NCBI GenBank assembly: GCA_002310195.1
Contig: DBYS01000002.1
Location: 1 to 47,771 of the forward strand
Length of the DNA stretch: 47,771 nt
Origin: Bacteroidales bacterium UBA1180
GTDB lineage: Bacteria; Bacteroidota; Bacteroidia; Bacteroidales; Paludibacteraceae
Reading direction: 5' to 3'
The notes below the pieces were generated by a model. That model did no database searches, was not told the origin of the DNA, and saw only the letters and a program-made list of their open reading frames with translations. Positions 6,383 through 15,420 of the stretch are shown piece after piece. A program made the position numbers and the translations under genes. How positions within the stretch are numbered: the stretch's first letter is position 1; every line of letters begins with the position of its first letter.

Positions 6383-7882
6383 TTAATTTTTTGATGCCAA
6401 CAAGACTAAAAAATGCCGTAATTCACTGCCTGTTGTGCCTAACTTTTTCGCTGTTGTATCCTTTAGTTTGCCAATCCCCGTAAGTGAGTATCTAAGATGT
6501 GCAGCAGTCTCTGCTCTGCTGTTTATACCAATCAAAACCAATACGCATAGCCTTGTCTCTTTTTCCGATAACTTAGCTATAGCATGGAGTTTGGTAATCA
6601 GCAGATGAAAATGGTCGTTGCACAAGTCACACATTTGATTATAATCTTTCCAATGCAAGTCAGCCTCCATATGTTCTGACTCGCGAAGGCATTTGCATGT
6701 ATCTTCAATAGCATTCACCAATTCTTGTTGATGTGCCTCCTGCAATTGTTGTAATGACAAGTATTTCTCCTGCATATTCTGATGTTGCTGCCGTAGCTTT
6801 TCTTGTTCCAAGAGCGTGGCTCGGCGAAGTAGTGTATGCTGCTTTTTTATCCACGCACTTGCGCTCCAAGTGCATCCTCCTATAAGGCAAATTGCTGCCA
6901 TCAGCCATGCAAGATTTACAAGTGATGATTTCTTGTCCAGCGACTGTCGTAATAATTCCGTTGCTACGGATAGTTGCTGAAGTAGAGGCTCGATATGCTC
7001 ACTATTCAAATCTGCTCTTTCGGCTGATAACGTCTGCACCTCTTGTGTGCTATTGATGCTGTCATGACTGATCAGTATATATAGCACGTGATACTTGTCT
7101 TGTGCTGAAGCGCAAGGATGATCAACAACAAGCTTAGCGTAATATAATGCGGAATCATATCGCTCCAAATGCCAATATGCCTGAGCCTCTTTCACATAGC
7201 CGGTAGCGGCTTTATACCCGCGTGAGTACAACTCTTGAGAGCTATAGATGGTTGAATCATATTGCCCAAGATTGTAATACAAGATGGCTTTGGTCTCCCA
7301 TAACTTGCTCAGGACTCCGTTATCTGTGCAGTTCTGCTCTATGCTATCCAACAGGGCGAGTGTTTCGTCGTGCAACTTCTGCTCGGCGAGTTCCAGTGCC
7401 ATAGCGTTGAGTCCGTAATAATACAATGTCGTATCACCTGCTCTGTAGAAAGACTTGGCGGATTGTTCGTACATGGCAAAACCCAATTCAAAATCATCTG
7501 CCAAATGACACATTACCCCCATATTCGTATATATGCGTCCGAGGATATGGTAATTGCTGAACCAGGGGAGAGGGATGACGCGTTGGATATACGGCGCATG
7601 GGTGCCGGCGATGAACGCGCGCATGGCGGCAACCTGGTCGCCATGCTGACGGAGCATGTAACCATAGTAATAACACGCGCGTGCGTAATCATCGGGATAG
7701 ATGAGCCTCCAGCTGCCAAGTGTGGCATACGCATCAGCAAGAGCAAGACTATCATCATACGCCACACCATGGTTCACACGCAGACTGTCAGCCGTAGCAA
7801 CGGTCTGCTGCGCATCGCGAACAGGCCGGCATGCAATAAGCATACAAACAAGCGGGAGTAGTATGAATAGCCTGTGGTACAC
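6383..7882 (-). CDS. Membrane TPR regulator with C-terminal HTH
   Basis: This 499-residue protein has a signal segment with lipobox LIAC (Cys18). About 250 residues of tetratricopeptide-like helices follow (45-260; YYNLGQYDSTIYSSQEL is a typical unit). A single membrane helix lies at 321-345, a Gln/Glu-rich coiled coil at 350-400, and a helical C-terminus at 438-499 (LSEKETRLCVLVLIGINS) resembling LuxR-type HTH domains. The expected topology is a periplasmic TPR sensor joined to a cytoplasmic DNA-binding end. The architecture equals that of 15744-17240. Its start is 24 bp after the mrp stop, so it probably sits at the end of the holB-mrp operon. The three small secreted-protein genes follow downstream. 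Confidence 0.75.
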   Translation of the reverse strand: MYHRLFILLPLVCMLIACRPVRDAQQTVATADSLRVNHGVAYDDSLALADAYATLGSWRLIYPDDYARACYYYGYMLRQHGDQVAAMRAFIAGTHAPYIQRVIPLPWFSNYHILGRIYTNMGVMCHLADDFELGFAMYEQSAKSFYRAGDTTLYYYGLNAMALELAEQKLHDETLALLDSIEQNCTDNGVLSKLWETKAILYYNLGQYDSTIYSSQELYSRGYKAATGYVKEAQAYWHLERYDSALYYAKLVVDHPCASAQDKYHVLYILISHDSINSTQEVQTLSAERADLNSEHIEPLLQQLSVATELLRQSLDKKSSLVNLAWLMAAICLIGGCTWSASAWIKKQHTLLRRATLLEQEKLRQQHQNMQEKYLSLQQLQEAHQQELVNAIEDTCKCLRESEHMEADLHWKDYNQMCDLCNDHFHLLITKLHAIAKLSEKETRLCVLVLIGINSRAETAAHLRYSLTGIGKLKDTTAKKLGTTGSELRHFLVLLASKN

Positions 7883-7906
7883 CTAAAAACAAAGAAACAC
7901 GGTCTG

Positions 7907-8944
7907 TTACAATTGCGCTGCTATTTGGTTGAAAATTACGGCGGCGGGATGACCGGGTTGAAGAACGATAGGCGTACCTTCGTCACCGCCCTCGCGGATG
8001 GATTGTACGAGCGGCACCTCGCCCAGCAAGGGGATATGCAGCTCTTCGGCCAGACGACGGCCACCGCCACGGCCGAAGATGTAATACTTGTTGTCGGGAA
8101 GCTCCGCCGGCGTGAAGTACGACATGTTCTCAATCAGTCCGAGTACAGGCACATTGACCTTCTCGTTGATGAACATATCCACACCCTTGCGGGCATCAAC
8201 CAGCGCCACATCCTGCGGTGTGGTGACCACGATAGCACCGGTCAGCCGGAGCGTTTGAATGAGCGTGAGATGAATATCCGACGTGCCCGGCGGCAGATCG
8301 ATGAGGAAATAATCCAGTTCGCCCCACTCTGCATCGTTGATGAGCTGCTTGATAGCGTTGGAAGCCATGCCGCCACGCCAGATGACAGCTGACTGTACAT
8401 CGACGAAGAACCCGATAGACAACATCTTGACGCCATACTGCTCGATAGGCACGATCAGATCGCGGCCGTCAACGGTGTCCGCCACCGGACGGGCATCTTC
8501 GACGCCGAACATCTTCGGTACGCTCGGGCCGTGGATATCCGCATCGAGCAGTCCGACACGCAGGCCGCGCTGCGCCAATGCCACGGCAAGGTTAACGGCT
8601 ACGGTCGATTTGCCTACACCGCCCTTGCCCGAATGGATGGCAATCACATGTTTGGCTTGCAGCGAACGCTCTTCTGCACCGGCTTCGGGCTGCGATTGCT
8701 TGCGGTACTTCGTATGGATATGTACCACAGCGTTCGGTTCGGCGTAAGTCTGCACAGCCACCTCGGCAGCTTTGAGTACCGAGCGTTGGAAAGGATCGGT
8801 ATCTTTGTCGAAGATCAGCGAGAACGAGACCTCCAGTCCGGAGATGCGTATATCGTCCTCGAGCATACCTGCCTCGATGAGGTTCATGCCGTTACCCGGG
8901 TAACGGACATGCTGCAGCGCTTCAATGATTTGCTTGGGATACAT
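7907..8944 (-). CDS. mrp: Mrp/NBP35-family iron-sulfur carrier ATPase
   Basis: An N-terminal MIP18-like (DUF59) domain covers about 1-80 and a deviant-Walker ATPase 98-345. P-loop SGKGGVGKST lies at 105-114, with DADIHGPSVPKM and LIDLPPGTSD downstream. Family members bind and hand over Fe-S clusters to apoproteins in the cytosol. The segment where canonical members carry CxxC reads NMSYFTPAELPDNK here, without cysteines. I believe this is usual in Bacteroidetes homologs. The start overlaps the 3' end of trmB by 23 bp, indicating translational coupling. Confidence 0.92.
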   Translation of the reverse strand: MYPKQIIEALQHVRYPGNGMNLIEAGMLEDDIRISGLEVSFSLIFDKDTDPFQRSVLKAAEVAVQTYAEPNAVVHIHTKYRKQSQPEAGAEERSLQAKHVIAIHSGKGGVGKSTVAVNLAVALAQRGLRVGLLDADIHGPSVPKMFGVEDARPVADTVDGRDLIVPIEQYGVKMLSIGFFVDVQSAVIWRGGMASNAIKQLINDAEWGELDYFLIDLPPGTSDIHLTLIQTLRLTGAIVVTTPQDVALVDARKGVDMFINEKVNVPVLGLIENMSYFTPAELPDNKYYIFGRGGGRRLAEELHIPLLGEVPLVQSIREGGDEGTPIVLQPGHPAAVIFNQIAAQL

Positions 8945-9707
8945 AGTTGCGACCGTAGGAACGGTAAGTGTCTTTTTCTATTTCGATATCCGGCTCGACG
9001 AGCGTGCCCTGCTTGGGCAGTTGCCACGCCAGGTACTTGATGGTCAGTCCGCGCTCGAGCCACTGGTGCTCGTAGTGGGTCTGGAGGCGCTTGGCATCCG
9101 CCATGATAGTTGATAGTTGAGCGCCCTGCGGGCTGTTTAGACCGTACAGATCATCGGTGTCGCACAATACCGGCAGATGATTCGTATTGATCATCGCTCG
9201 GGTGTAGGTGTACAGGAACGGGCTGTCGGTCTTCAAATGGATCGTTGCCCCGTCGCGCAGTAGCTGGCGATATCGCTCCATGAAGTAAGTGGAGGTCAGA
9301 CGCTTGGTGGCTTTCTTCATCTGCGGGTCGGGAAAGGTGATCCACAGGCCATCGACTTCGTCGGCGGCAAAGAAGTGCGGAAGCATCTCGATGTTCGTGC
9401 GCAGGAACGCCACGTTTGTCAAGCCTTCAGCGGTGGCCTGCTTGGCACCGGCCCACATACGTGCGCCCTTGATATCCACGCCTATATAGTTGGTGTCGGG
9501 ATATACGCGCGCCAAACCCACGGTGTAATCGCCGTGTCCGCAGCCGAGCTCCAGCAGCAGAGGATGATCGTTGTGGAAGAACCGGTTTCGCCACTCGCCT
9601 CTCATAGCGAGTACGGGTGAATCCGGTAACATCTCCCGTGCACCGCACTGGAAGACGCAATCCATCTGAGCCATCTCGGCGAACTTACGTAACTTATTCT
9701 TGCCCAT
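8922..9707 (-). CDS. trmB: tRNA (guanine-N7-)-methyltransferase
   Basis: TrmB makes m7G46 in tRNA variable loops using S-adenosylmethionine. The 261-residue protein has the SAM-binding motif LLELGCGHGDY (51-61), GVDIKGARMW, and the family signature WITFPDPQMKKATKRL followed by HLKTD. An N-terminal extension of about 50 residues is typical of Bacteroidetes forms. It lies in the gldH-trmB-mrp part of the leftward operon. A short 7-bp repeat (GATAGTT twice, 9105-9118) lies inside the gene. Confidence 0.95.
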   Translation of the reverse strand: MGKNKLRKFAEMAQMDCVFQCGAREMLPDSPVLAMRGEWRNRFFHNDHPLLLELGCGHGDYTVGLARVYPDTNYIGVDIKGARMWAGAKQATAEGLTNVAFLRTNIEMLPHFFAADEVDGLWITFPDPQMKKATKRLTSTYFMERYRQLLRDGATIHLKTDSPFLYTYTRAMINTNHLPVLCDTDDLYGLNSPQGAQLSTIMADAKRLQTHYEHQWLERGLTIKYLAWQLPKQGTLVEPDIEIEKDTYRSYGRNYVSQANH

Positions 9708-9724
9708 TTGTTAACGGTTATACC

Positions 9725-9741
9725 AACCAAGCATGGCTGAT
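9725..9741. repeat. Small palindromic intergenic motif
   Basis: AACCAAGCATGGCTGAT sits in the 40-bp trmB-gldH spacer. Related CCAAGCATGG/GCATGGCTGAT motifs lie in other spacers at 13581-13596, 24173-24197 and 40305-40325. The 3' part continues as CTGATAG/CTGATTA repeats into the gldH stop codon. Confidence 0.4.
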
Positions 9742-9747
9742 AGCTGA

Positions 9748-10215
9748 TTATCTGATGCGCAGCTCCAAGCCTACATCGGTTATACCCGGAATGACCGAGT
9801 CGCGCATGCCTTGCACGATAACGAAAGTGTATGTGCCGGGTTCGGCAAACAGCAATTCGCGCTCGATGATCACGTAGCCTGTATAGTAGTTTCCGGCGCG
9901 TGTGCCGAGCCATCGCCCGCGATCGTCAGCCAGGCACGCCATCACCGTGTCGGATTGTACAGGCGAGAGGCTGTCGGACGATTGGATGAACAGCCAGAGG
10001 TTCTGGTAGTTGTAGCGGTCCGTATGCCGGAGCGTCAGTGCAAGATCGTAGGCCTGCGCCGTGTCCTTGACATCGAGCGCCAGACGAACGGTGTCCGTCA
10101 TAGCCCAACCGTCGGTCGGGATATCCTGATGGGCAGAACTGATCACCTCGCGGTTGCAGGACAGCAGGAGCAGCAGCGGAAGGCAAAATGCTATGTACAA
10201 AACTCTGTTCATCAT
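9748..10215 (-). CDS. gldH: Gliding-motility lipoprotein GldH homolog
   Basis: This is a 155-residue lipoprotein (lipobox LLSC, Cys20) of the GldH family. Conserved segments seen are WAMTDTVRLALDV, LRHTDRYNYQNLWLFI and the C-terminal MRDSVIPGITDVGLELR. GldH is needed for gliding in Flavobacterium, but the gene is kept in many non-gliding Bacteroidales, so motility should not be inferred. Its start overlaps the ricT stop by 4 bp (ATGA). The cluster holB-ricT-gldH is, as I recall, conserved across Bacteroidales. Confidence 0.88.
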   Translation of the reverse strand: MMNRVLYIAFCLPLLLLLSCNREVISSAHQDIPTDGWAMTDTVRLALDVKDTAQAYDLALTLRHTDRYNYQNLWLFIQSSDSLSPVQSDTVMACLADDRGRWLGTRAGNYYTGYVIIERELLFAEPGTYTFVIVQGMRDSVIPGITDVGLELRIR

Positions 10216-11366
10216 CTCCTACGGTCATAGGGTCGTTGGTTGCGGTCATTACGCGGGCGGTTAGGGCGGTCAGCGTGTGTGCGCCGGCGGTCAAAACGAT
10301 TGAGATCATCCTGGCCGACCACATTCGCATAGCCGATCTCCGAGCCTTCGATGGTAGTATGTACGCCACCCAGACTGTTGGGTTTCTCGCCGCGGCGGTT
10401 CATCTCGATGATTGCTTTGGCGCGCTCGGCGGAGATGATCTCGAGGTTCACGGCCTGCCGCTGGTCGGTGGAATAGGTGAGCGTGCCTTGCAGCGGATCG
10501 GTGGCAAACACATAGTAGGTGGATGTCATGGTCTCCAGCGGTATACGGCGGTCGGGGAGTTTGGCAACAGCTTCCTCGTAGGTAGGTATCTCGTAGTTGA
10601 GGCAGCACTTGAGCTTGGCGCACTGTCCGGCAAGCTTCTGCGGGTTAGGCGAGAGGTTCTGCAGGCGTGCAGCACCCGTGCCGACCGACGAAAACCGCGT
10701 CATCCATGTGGAGCAGCAGAGCTCACGTCCGCAGGGACCTGTGCCGCCTATACGTCCTGCCTCCTGACGCGCACCGATCTGCTTCATCTCGATACGGATG
10801 CGGAAGGTCTCGGCATAGACCTTGATGAGCTGGCGGAAATCCACTCGTCCGTCGGCTATGTAGTAGAAGATCGCCTTGCCTCCGTCGCCCTGGTACTCGA
10901 CATCGCCGATCTTCATCTCGAGCTGCATATCCTTGGCGATCTTTCGTGCGCGTATCATCGTCTCATGCTCCAGAGCGTGTGCTTCCTCGGCGCGCTTGAT
11001 GTCGGCTTCGGTAGCGATGCGGTAGATAGCGCGTGCCTCGAAGTTCTCCACATCAATGCGGCACTTGCGCATCTGCAGGATCACGAGCTGTCCGACGAGT
11101 GTCACCTCACCCACATCGTGCCCGGGGTTACCCTCCACGGCAACCGTCATACCTTTCTCCAGTTGCAGCCCGTTGACATTGCGGTAGTAGCCCTTGCGGG
11201 TGTTCTTGAACTGCACTTCAACAAAATCCGTCTTGGCTGCAGCTTCCGGCAGGTCGGACAGATAATCGGTCACGGGCAGCATGTGTGCCGAATTGCGGCG
11301 GTACGATTTTTCGGTGTACCGGCCGGATTCGCTATTCAATACAAAATCTTTGTCCATCTTTCTCAT
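10212..11366 (-). CDS. ricT: PSP1/RicT family protein
   Basis: The 384-residue protein carries the PSP1 C-terminal domain found in Bacillus RicT (YaaT). The cysteine set typical of the family is present: PCGRELCC (212, 217, 218) and CAKLKCC (249, 254, 255), able to hold Fe-S clusters in the Ric complex. GRVDFRQLIKVYAETFRIRI is the family core. The C-terminal 40 residues are Arg/Asn/Asp-rich and disordered. Start could also be Met4. Both ends overlap neighbours by ATGA, showing tight coupling with holB and gldH. Its role in Bacteroidetes is not established. Confidence 0.9.
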   Translation of the reverse strand: MRKMDKDFVLNSESGRYTEKSYRRNSAHMLPVTDYLSDLPEAAAKTDFVEVQFKNTRKGYYRNVNGLQLEKGMTVAVEGNPGHDVGEVTLVGQLVILQMRKCRIDVENFEARAIYRIATEADIKRAEEAHALEHETMIRARKIAKDMQLEMKIGDVEYQGDGGKAIFYYIADGRVDFRQLIKVYAETFRIRIEMKQIGARQEAGRIGGTGPCGRELCCSTWMTRFSSVGTGAARLQNLSPNPQKLAGQCAKLKCCLNYEIPTYEEAVAKLPDRRIPLETMTSTYYVFATDPLQGTLTYSTDQRQAVNLEIISAERAKAIIEMNRRGEKPNSLGGVHTTIEGSEIGYANVVGQDDLNRFDRRRTHADRPNRPRNDRNQRPYDRRR

Positions 11367-12505
11367 TTCTTAATCAATACAATGCATTGCATACACAGGT
11401 CGAAGAGCACAATTCGCGCGTTGGCGTTCTGCATGATCTGCGCCTCGGCGGTGGCAAACTGGTTCATCAGATCTTCGACATTTCGCTCGTTGATATATGG
11501 CGCGAACTTCACGGAGAATGCCCGTTCGTCGCCGGTCTCGTAGTTCAGTGACGGTTCGCCGTAGTTGTAAATGAAATTCTCACGTATGAGGCGTTGTGCG
11601 AATTGCAGGAACGCGCATTGCTGTGCACGTGTGCAGTCCTTGGCCATCGTTTGTGCCCACTGGTTGAGTTTCTGCAGGGCGTCGTAGTTCTTGCGCACAC
11701 CTACCTGCCATGCGTTGCGCATCAGCTCCTGAAAATCGGCGAACATCTGCTTGTCGCTGTCGGTGTCGTCGAGTATGCGCAACGCCTCGCGGTAACTGCC
11801 ATGCGCCAGCCGTGCTGCGTCTTGTGCCTGTGCGAGAGGGATCATGTTCTTGCTCATCAGCGCTTCAATCACCTCCTGCTCGCTCAGCCGGGGCACAGGC
11901 AGCGGTCGCAGACGGGAGATGATAGTAGGTAGCAGCTGCTCGGGGTGCTCGCTTACGAACAGGAACAGCGTCATCTGCGGCGGCTCCTCCAGCAGCTTGA
12001 GCAGCTTGTTGGCACAGGCGATGTGCATCTTCTCCGGCTGCCAGACGATCATCACCTTGTAGCCGTCACCGAACGCCTTGAGCGAGAGCTTGCGTTGAAT
12101 CTCGCTGCTCTCTTTCTCATAGATCAGGCTCTGCTTCTTCTCCTCGCCCATCTTCTGTATCCAGTCGTCGGCATCGCAGTAGGGATTGGCGATTACCATC
12201 TCGCGGAACGCAGCGATATAATCGTCGCAGACCTCGCTGCTGTCGGTCTTCACTATCGGGAACACGAAATGCAGGTCGGGGTGCTGGAGCTTGCTGTACT
12301 GCAGGCATGTAGGACATACGCCGCAAGCATCGGTAGGCGTGCGGTGCGGACAGGCCACGTACTGCGCGTAGGCAAGTGCCAGCGGCAGCTTGCCTATACC
12401 CGCAGAGCCTGACAACAGTTGTGCATGAGGTATATGTCCCTCCTGCACATTGCGGCACATCTCACGTTTGATGGCCTCCTGTCCGATGATATCCTTGAGT
12501 AGCAT
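11363..12505 (-). CDS. holB: DNA polymerase III delta' subunit
   Basis: This clamp-loader ATPase-fold subunit has 380 residues. GSAGIGK at 33-39 is a P-loop-like motif, but the next residues are LP rather than T/S. A zinc module (CPH, CGVCPTC) lies at about 52-67 and the sensor-1 region near KLLKLLEEPP, followed by ISRLRPLPVPRLSE. These match DnaX-family clamp-loader proteins, in the delta' role. It heads the leftward operon, with a consensus promoter at 12555-12586. Confidence 0.9.
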   Translation of the reverse strand: MLLKDIIGQEAIKREMCRNVQEGHIPHAQLLSGSAGIGKLPLALAYAQYVACPHRTPTDACGVCPTCLQYSKLQHPDLHFVFPIVKTDSSEVCDDYIAAFREMVIANPYCDADDWIQKMGEEKKQSLIYEKESSEIQRKLSLKAFGDGYKVMIVWQPEKMHIACANKLLKLLEEPPQMTLFLFVSEHPEQLLPTIISRLRPLPVPRLSEQEVIEALMSKNMIPLAQAQDAARLAHGSYREALRILDDTDSDKQMFADFQELMRNAWQVGVRKNYDALQKLNQWAQTMAKDCTRAQQCAFLQFAQRLIRENFIYNYGEPSLNYETGDERAFSVKFAPYINERNVEDLMNQFATAEAQIMQNANARIVLFDLCMQCIVLIKK

Positions 12506-12554
12506 GTGGTTGCAGTGCGTTGGTGTCTTTGCGACCGCGTTACAAACGCGGCTG

Positions 12555-12586
12555 CAAAGTTACAAAAAAAATCCCACATTTGCAAA
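12555..12586 (-). promoter_or_regulatory. Promoter of the holB operon
   Basis: Minus strand: -33 TTTG (12586 to 12583), 20 bp, -7 TAACTTTG (12562 to 12555), full consensus. Start near 12548, about 43 nt before the ATG. The -33 box and spacer lie inside the psuG terminator hairpin. Confidence 0.8.
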
Positions 12587-12603
12587 CATTGTGGGACTTT
12601 TTT
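12564..12603. terminator. Bidirectional terminator after psuG, overlapping the holB promoter
   Basis: TCCCACA (12572-12578) and TGTGGGA (12590-12596) form a perfect 7-bp stem flanked by A8 on the left and T7 on the right. Leftward transcripts from psuG would end here about 60 bp after the stop. The hairpin loop contains the holB -33 box. Confidence 0.75.
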
Positions 12604-12652
12604 TGCATAATGGTGCAAAATGTTTGTTTTTGCAATGATTGTTTAAGGTTGG

Positions 12653-13564
12653 TCACTTAGCCATAGCTGCGGCTGTACGGGCAGCCAGACGGGCGTTGTT
12701 GAGCACGAGTTGGATGTTTGCTGCCAGACTGTCACCACCGGTGAGATCTTTGACCTTGGCGAGCAGGAACGGCGTGCACTGCTTGCCGTGTATGCCTTGT
12801 GCTTCCATCTCGCGCAGTGCCTGATTGATAGCCGCGTCGATGATATCCTTGGGCATCGAGTACTCCTCGGGTATAGGATTGGTGACGAGCATACCACCGC
12901 GCAGTCCGCAGTCGATTTTGGCTTTGAACGCTGCTGCGAGTTCCTCAGGCGTGTCGATACGATAGTCCACACCGAAGCCGCTGTGACGCGTATAGAATGC
13001 CGGCAATTCGTCGGTTCCGTAGCCGATAACCGGCACACCTTTGGTCTCAAGATACTCGAGTGTGAGTCCGAGGTCGAGGATTGACTTTGCTCCGGCACAG
13101 ATTACCATCACAGGTGTCTGCGCGAGTTCCTCAAGATCGGCGGAAATGTCGAAGGTCTGCTGTGCGCCCCGATGCACGCCGCCTATGCCGCCGGTAGCGA
13201 AGACGCGTATGCCGGCCATGGCAGCGATGATCATCGTGGTGGTGACGGTGGTGGCACCATCCTCGCCGCGCACGATGAGCACGGGCAGGTCACGTCGTGA
13301 GGCTTTGATGACCGCCTGCCCTTTGCGCCCGAGGTACTCTATCTCCTCGGGTGTGCAGCCGGCTTTGAGTTTGCCGCCGATGATGGCGATGGTAGCAGGC
13401 ACGGCACCGTTGTCGCGGATCGTCTGTTCGACACGCAGCGCTGTCTCGACGTTCTGCGGGTAGGGCATGCCATGGCTGATGATGGTTGATTCGAGGGCTA
13501 CAACGGGTTTGCCCTCATTGAGTGCTTTCGCCACTTCGGGCGAGAGGGATAAGTATTTATTCAT
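12653..13564 (-). CDS. psuG: Pseudouridine-5'-phosphate glycosidase
   Basis: PsuG cleaves pseudouridine 5'-phosphate to uracil and ribose 5-phosphate (reversibly). The 303-residue protein matches along its length: ALESTIISHGMPYPQN at 23-38, TTVTTTMIIAAMAGI, FATGGIGGVHRGA, GAKSILDLGLTLEYLET and a C-terminal TGGDSL. It follows psuK by 36 bp, so kinase and glycosidase form the standard pseudouridine salvage pair. The psuK-psuG spacer carries a copy of the small palindromic motif (13581-13596). Confidence 0.95.
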   Translation of the reverse strand: MNKYLSLSPEVAKALNEGKPVVALESTIISHGMPYPQNVETALRVEQTIRDNGAVPATIAIIGGKLKAGCTPEEIEYLGRKGQAVIKASRRDLPVLIVRGEDGATTVTTTMIIAAMAGIRVFATGGIGGVHRGAQQTFDISADLEELAQTPVMVICAGAKSILDLGLTLEYLETKGVPVIGYGTDELPAFYTRHSGFGVDYRIDTPEELAAAFKAKIDCGLRGGMLVTNPIPEEYSMPKDIIDAAINQALREMEAQGIHGKQCTPFLLAKVKDLTGGDSLAANIQLVLNNARLAARTAAAMAK

Positions 13565-13580
13565 GTTGTGATTGATTGAA

Positions 13581-13596
13581 CAGCCAAGGATGGTTG
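13581..13596. repeat. Small palindromic intergenic motif
   Basis: CAGCCAAGGATGGTTG in the psuK-psuG spacer; on the other strand it resembles the motif at 9725-9741. Function unknown. Confidence 0.35.
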
Positions 13597-13600
13597 TTGA

Positions 13601-14500
13601 CTATAACAGGATGTTCGCTATATCGAGATTGACGGCTTTGGGGCTCATGAGTGTGGCGCGTGCAGCCATCAGGCCGTACTGGGCGGTCTGCGGGAATGTC
13701 AGCCCTTTGGTCATGGCGTACACTACACCGGCCAGGAACGCGTCACCTGCACCGTTGGTGTTCACCACATCGGTGATGGGCAAGGCAGGATAGAGCCACT
13801 CCTCTGCAGCACTGCGGCAATATACTCCTTCGCTGCCGAGGGTGATATATACGTGCGCTACACCCAGATCGATGAGCCGTTGTGCAGCGAGCGGGTAACT
13901 GGCTTCGTTGGTGATAGCTACTGCTTCTTTGAGATTAAGCTTGAGCGTATGGAGATAGGGTAGCTTGGCTTTGCTCAGGGCATTCATCACGCGGTGCGCC
14001 TTTGTTGTGCTGACACCGTCGATGAGCAGAGGGACAGTAACGCTCTCCATGAGGTAACGGATAGCATTCTCGTTGATGTTGGTGTCAGCCACTACATACT
14101 CTGACTGGTTGATGTCGCCGAGGCGTTTCTCCAGCCACTCGGGCGTGATAACACTGACAACTTCAGTATCCGCCACTGCCGCAATCATCTCGCCGCCGTG
14201 GTTGTTGATGCACAGGTACGTGCCGCTACGGGCGTTTTCGACGGTTGCCGACAGATGCACATCGATGCTTTGCTGCTTGCAGTAGTCCTCAAGCAACCTA
14301 CCGAACAGGTCGCCTCCGAAGGCAGTGAGCAGTTGTACATGGTTGCCCATCAGGGCGAGATTGTGGGCGATATTCCGAGCTACGCCGCCGTAGCCTATAT
14401 CGACCTTGCCCGGGTTGGAGTCGGCAGCAATAAAACTGTCGAAGAGCGTGGCGGACATGTCCACATTCGCTCCGCCGATGACTGAGATGAGATTCTGCAT
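13601..14500 (-). CDS. psuK: PfkB-family sugar kinase, probable pseudouridine kinase
   Basis: Ribokinase-family protein of 299 residues from the ATG at 14500 (MQNLISVIGGANVDMSA). An upstream in-frame start at 14545 would overlap the rhomboid gene by 44 bp and puts the nucleotide-sugar fold too far in, so I prefer 14500. Motifs seen are GGVARNIAHNLALMG near 40 and the catalytic NTNGAGDAFLAG near 249. Adjacency to psuG indicates pseudouridine as substrate, giving pseudouridine 5'-phosphate. The start lies 1 bp past the rhomboid stop. Confidence 0.88.
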   Translation of the reverse strand: MQNLISVIGGANVDMSATLFDSFIAADSNPGKVDIGYGGVARNIAHNLALMGNHVQLLTAFGGDLFGRLLEDYCKQQSIDVHLSATVENARSGTYLCINNHGGEMIAAVADTEVVSVITPEWLEKRLGDINQSEYVVADTNINENAIRYLMESVTVPLLIDGVSTTKAHRVMNALSKAKLPYLHTLKLNLKEAVAITNEASYPLAAQRLIDLGVAHVYITLGSEGVYCRSAAEEWLYPALPITDVVNTNGAGDAFLAGVVYAMTKGLTFPQTAQYGLMAARATLMSPKAVNLDIANILL

Positions 14501-14501
14501 A

Positions 14502-15227
14502 CTATTCGGATTTGTGATAATGGTAGCCGGAGAAATCCCGTTCACCTTTTTCGCGTGAGTCGGAGTCGCGGTGTATGCGTTCGCGCCATTCGCCGTTGAA
14601 GATACCTTTCTGCCAACATAGGATCAGCAGCCATCCGAAGAGCATACCGCCGAGGTGGGCGAAGTGAGCCACATTATCGCCCGGTGTGACGCCAACCACG
14701 TTACCCAAACCCACAAAAAGCTCGATGACCGCATATACAATAACGAAGATGCGCGCGCGTATGGGGATAGGGATGAAGAAGATAAACAAAGGCACATCCG
14801 GAAAAAGCCAACCGAAGGCAAACAGAATGCCGAACACCGCACCGCTGGCACCGATAGTGACCGTAGGCAAGGTAGGCATGAAGGCCATCCAGACAAGTTC
14901 CTGGACAAGTGCTGCACCCAGACCGCAGACGATATAATAGAGCAAGAATTTCCGTTCACCCCATTCGCGCTCCAATGAAGGGCCGAACATAAGTACAGCG
15001 AACATATTACAGAACAAATGACTGAAGTCGGCGTGCATGAACATATACGTCAGCGGTTGCCAGATTTGGAAAGAACGGAAACCTGAATCGAAGGCCGAAT
15101 ACGACCAGTTCATCAGCCCAAACCACTCTGCAAGTTGGATATTATACCTCCTCAACCATGCGTCAAGAAGCCAAATAACAACGTTGGCGAGGAGAAGATT
15201 CTTCGTTACGACGGGTAAATTTCTCAT
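14502..15227 (-). CDS. Rhomboid-family intramembrane serine protease
   Basis: The 241-residue protein has six or so hydrophobic segments. It carries the rhomboid landmarks: an HADFSHLFCNMFAVLMFG segment (65-82), GASGAVFG with Ser128, and AHFAHLGG with His191. It cleaves membrane proteins inside the bilayer; its substrate is unknown. A soluble C-terminal tail of about 40 residues follows the last helix. It is first in the leftward run rhomboid-psuK-psuG. I found no consensus promoter upstream, only weak candidates in the A/T-rich 15228-15330 region. Confidence 0.9.
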   Translation of the reverse strand: MRNLPVVTKNLLLANVVIWLLDAWLRRYNIQLAEWFGLMNWSYSAFDSGFRSFQIWQPLTYMFMHADFSHLFCNMFAVLMFGPSLEREWGERKFLLYYIVCGLGAALVQELVWMAFMPTLPTVTIGASGAVFGILFAFGWLFPDVPLFIFFIPIPIRARIFVIVYAVIELFVGLGNVVGVTPGDNVAHFAHLGGMLFGWLLILCWQKGIFNGEWRERIHRDSDSREKGERDFSGYHYHKSE

Positions 15228-15328
15228 GTAAAATCTATTAAAAATACGTGAAAAATACTACAATTTCCGTGCTACATATCAAAAAAACGCATTTTTCTGC
15301 CATTTTATCGCATTTTTTTGCAAAAATA

Positions 15329-15360
15329 TTTGCCAATTTGAAAAAAAAGTTATACCTTTG
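15329..15360 (+). promoter_or_regulatory. Promoter of the HU gene
   Basis: -33 TTTG (15329-15332), 20 bp, -7 TACCTTTG (15353-15360), full consensus. Start near 15367 with a leader of about 54 nt. The leader carries a CGGAG/CTCCG stem (15372-15386) and a perfect 14-nt palindrome, ATTAAACGTTTAAT (15391-15404). Confidence 0.85.
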
Positions 15361-15420
15361 TAGTGTTAGTACGGAGGATGTCTCCGATTTATTAAACGTT
15401 TAATTAATCTAACTACAATT

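Noticed and set aside
10188..11543. 451-codon open frame on the plus strand
   Set aside because: It is antisense to ricT and holB, has no recognisable motif and no promoter; a shadow frame.
14502..14545. Longer psuK start at 14545
   Set aside because: It overlaps the rhomboid gene by 44 bp and adds 15 residues before the conserved N-terminal strand; ATG at 14500 fits better.
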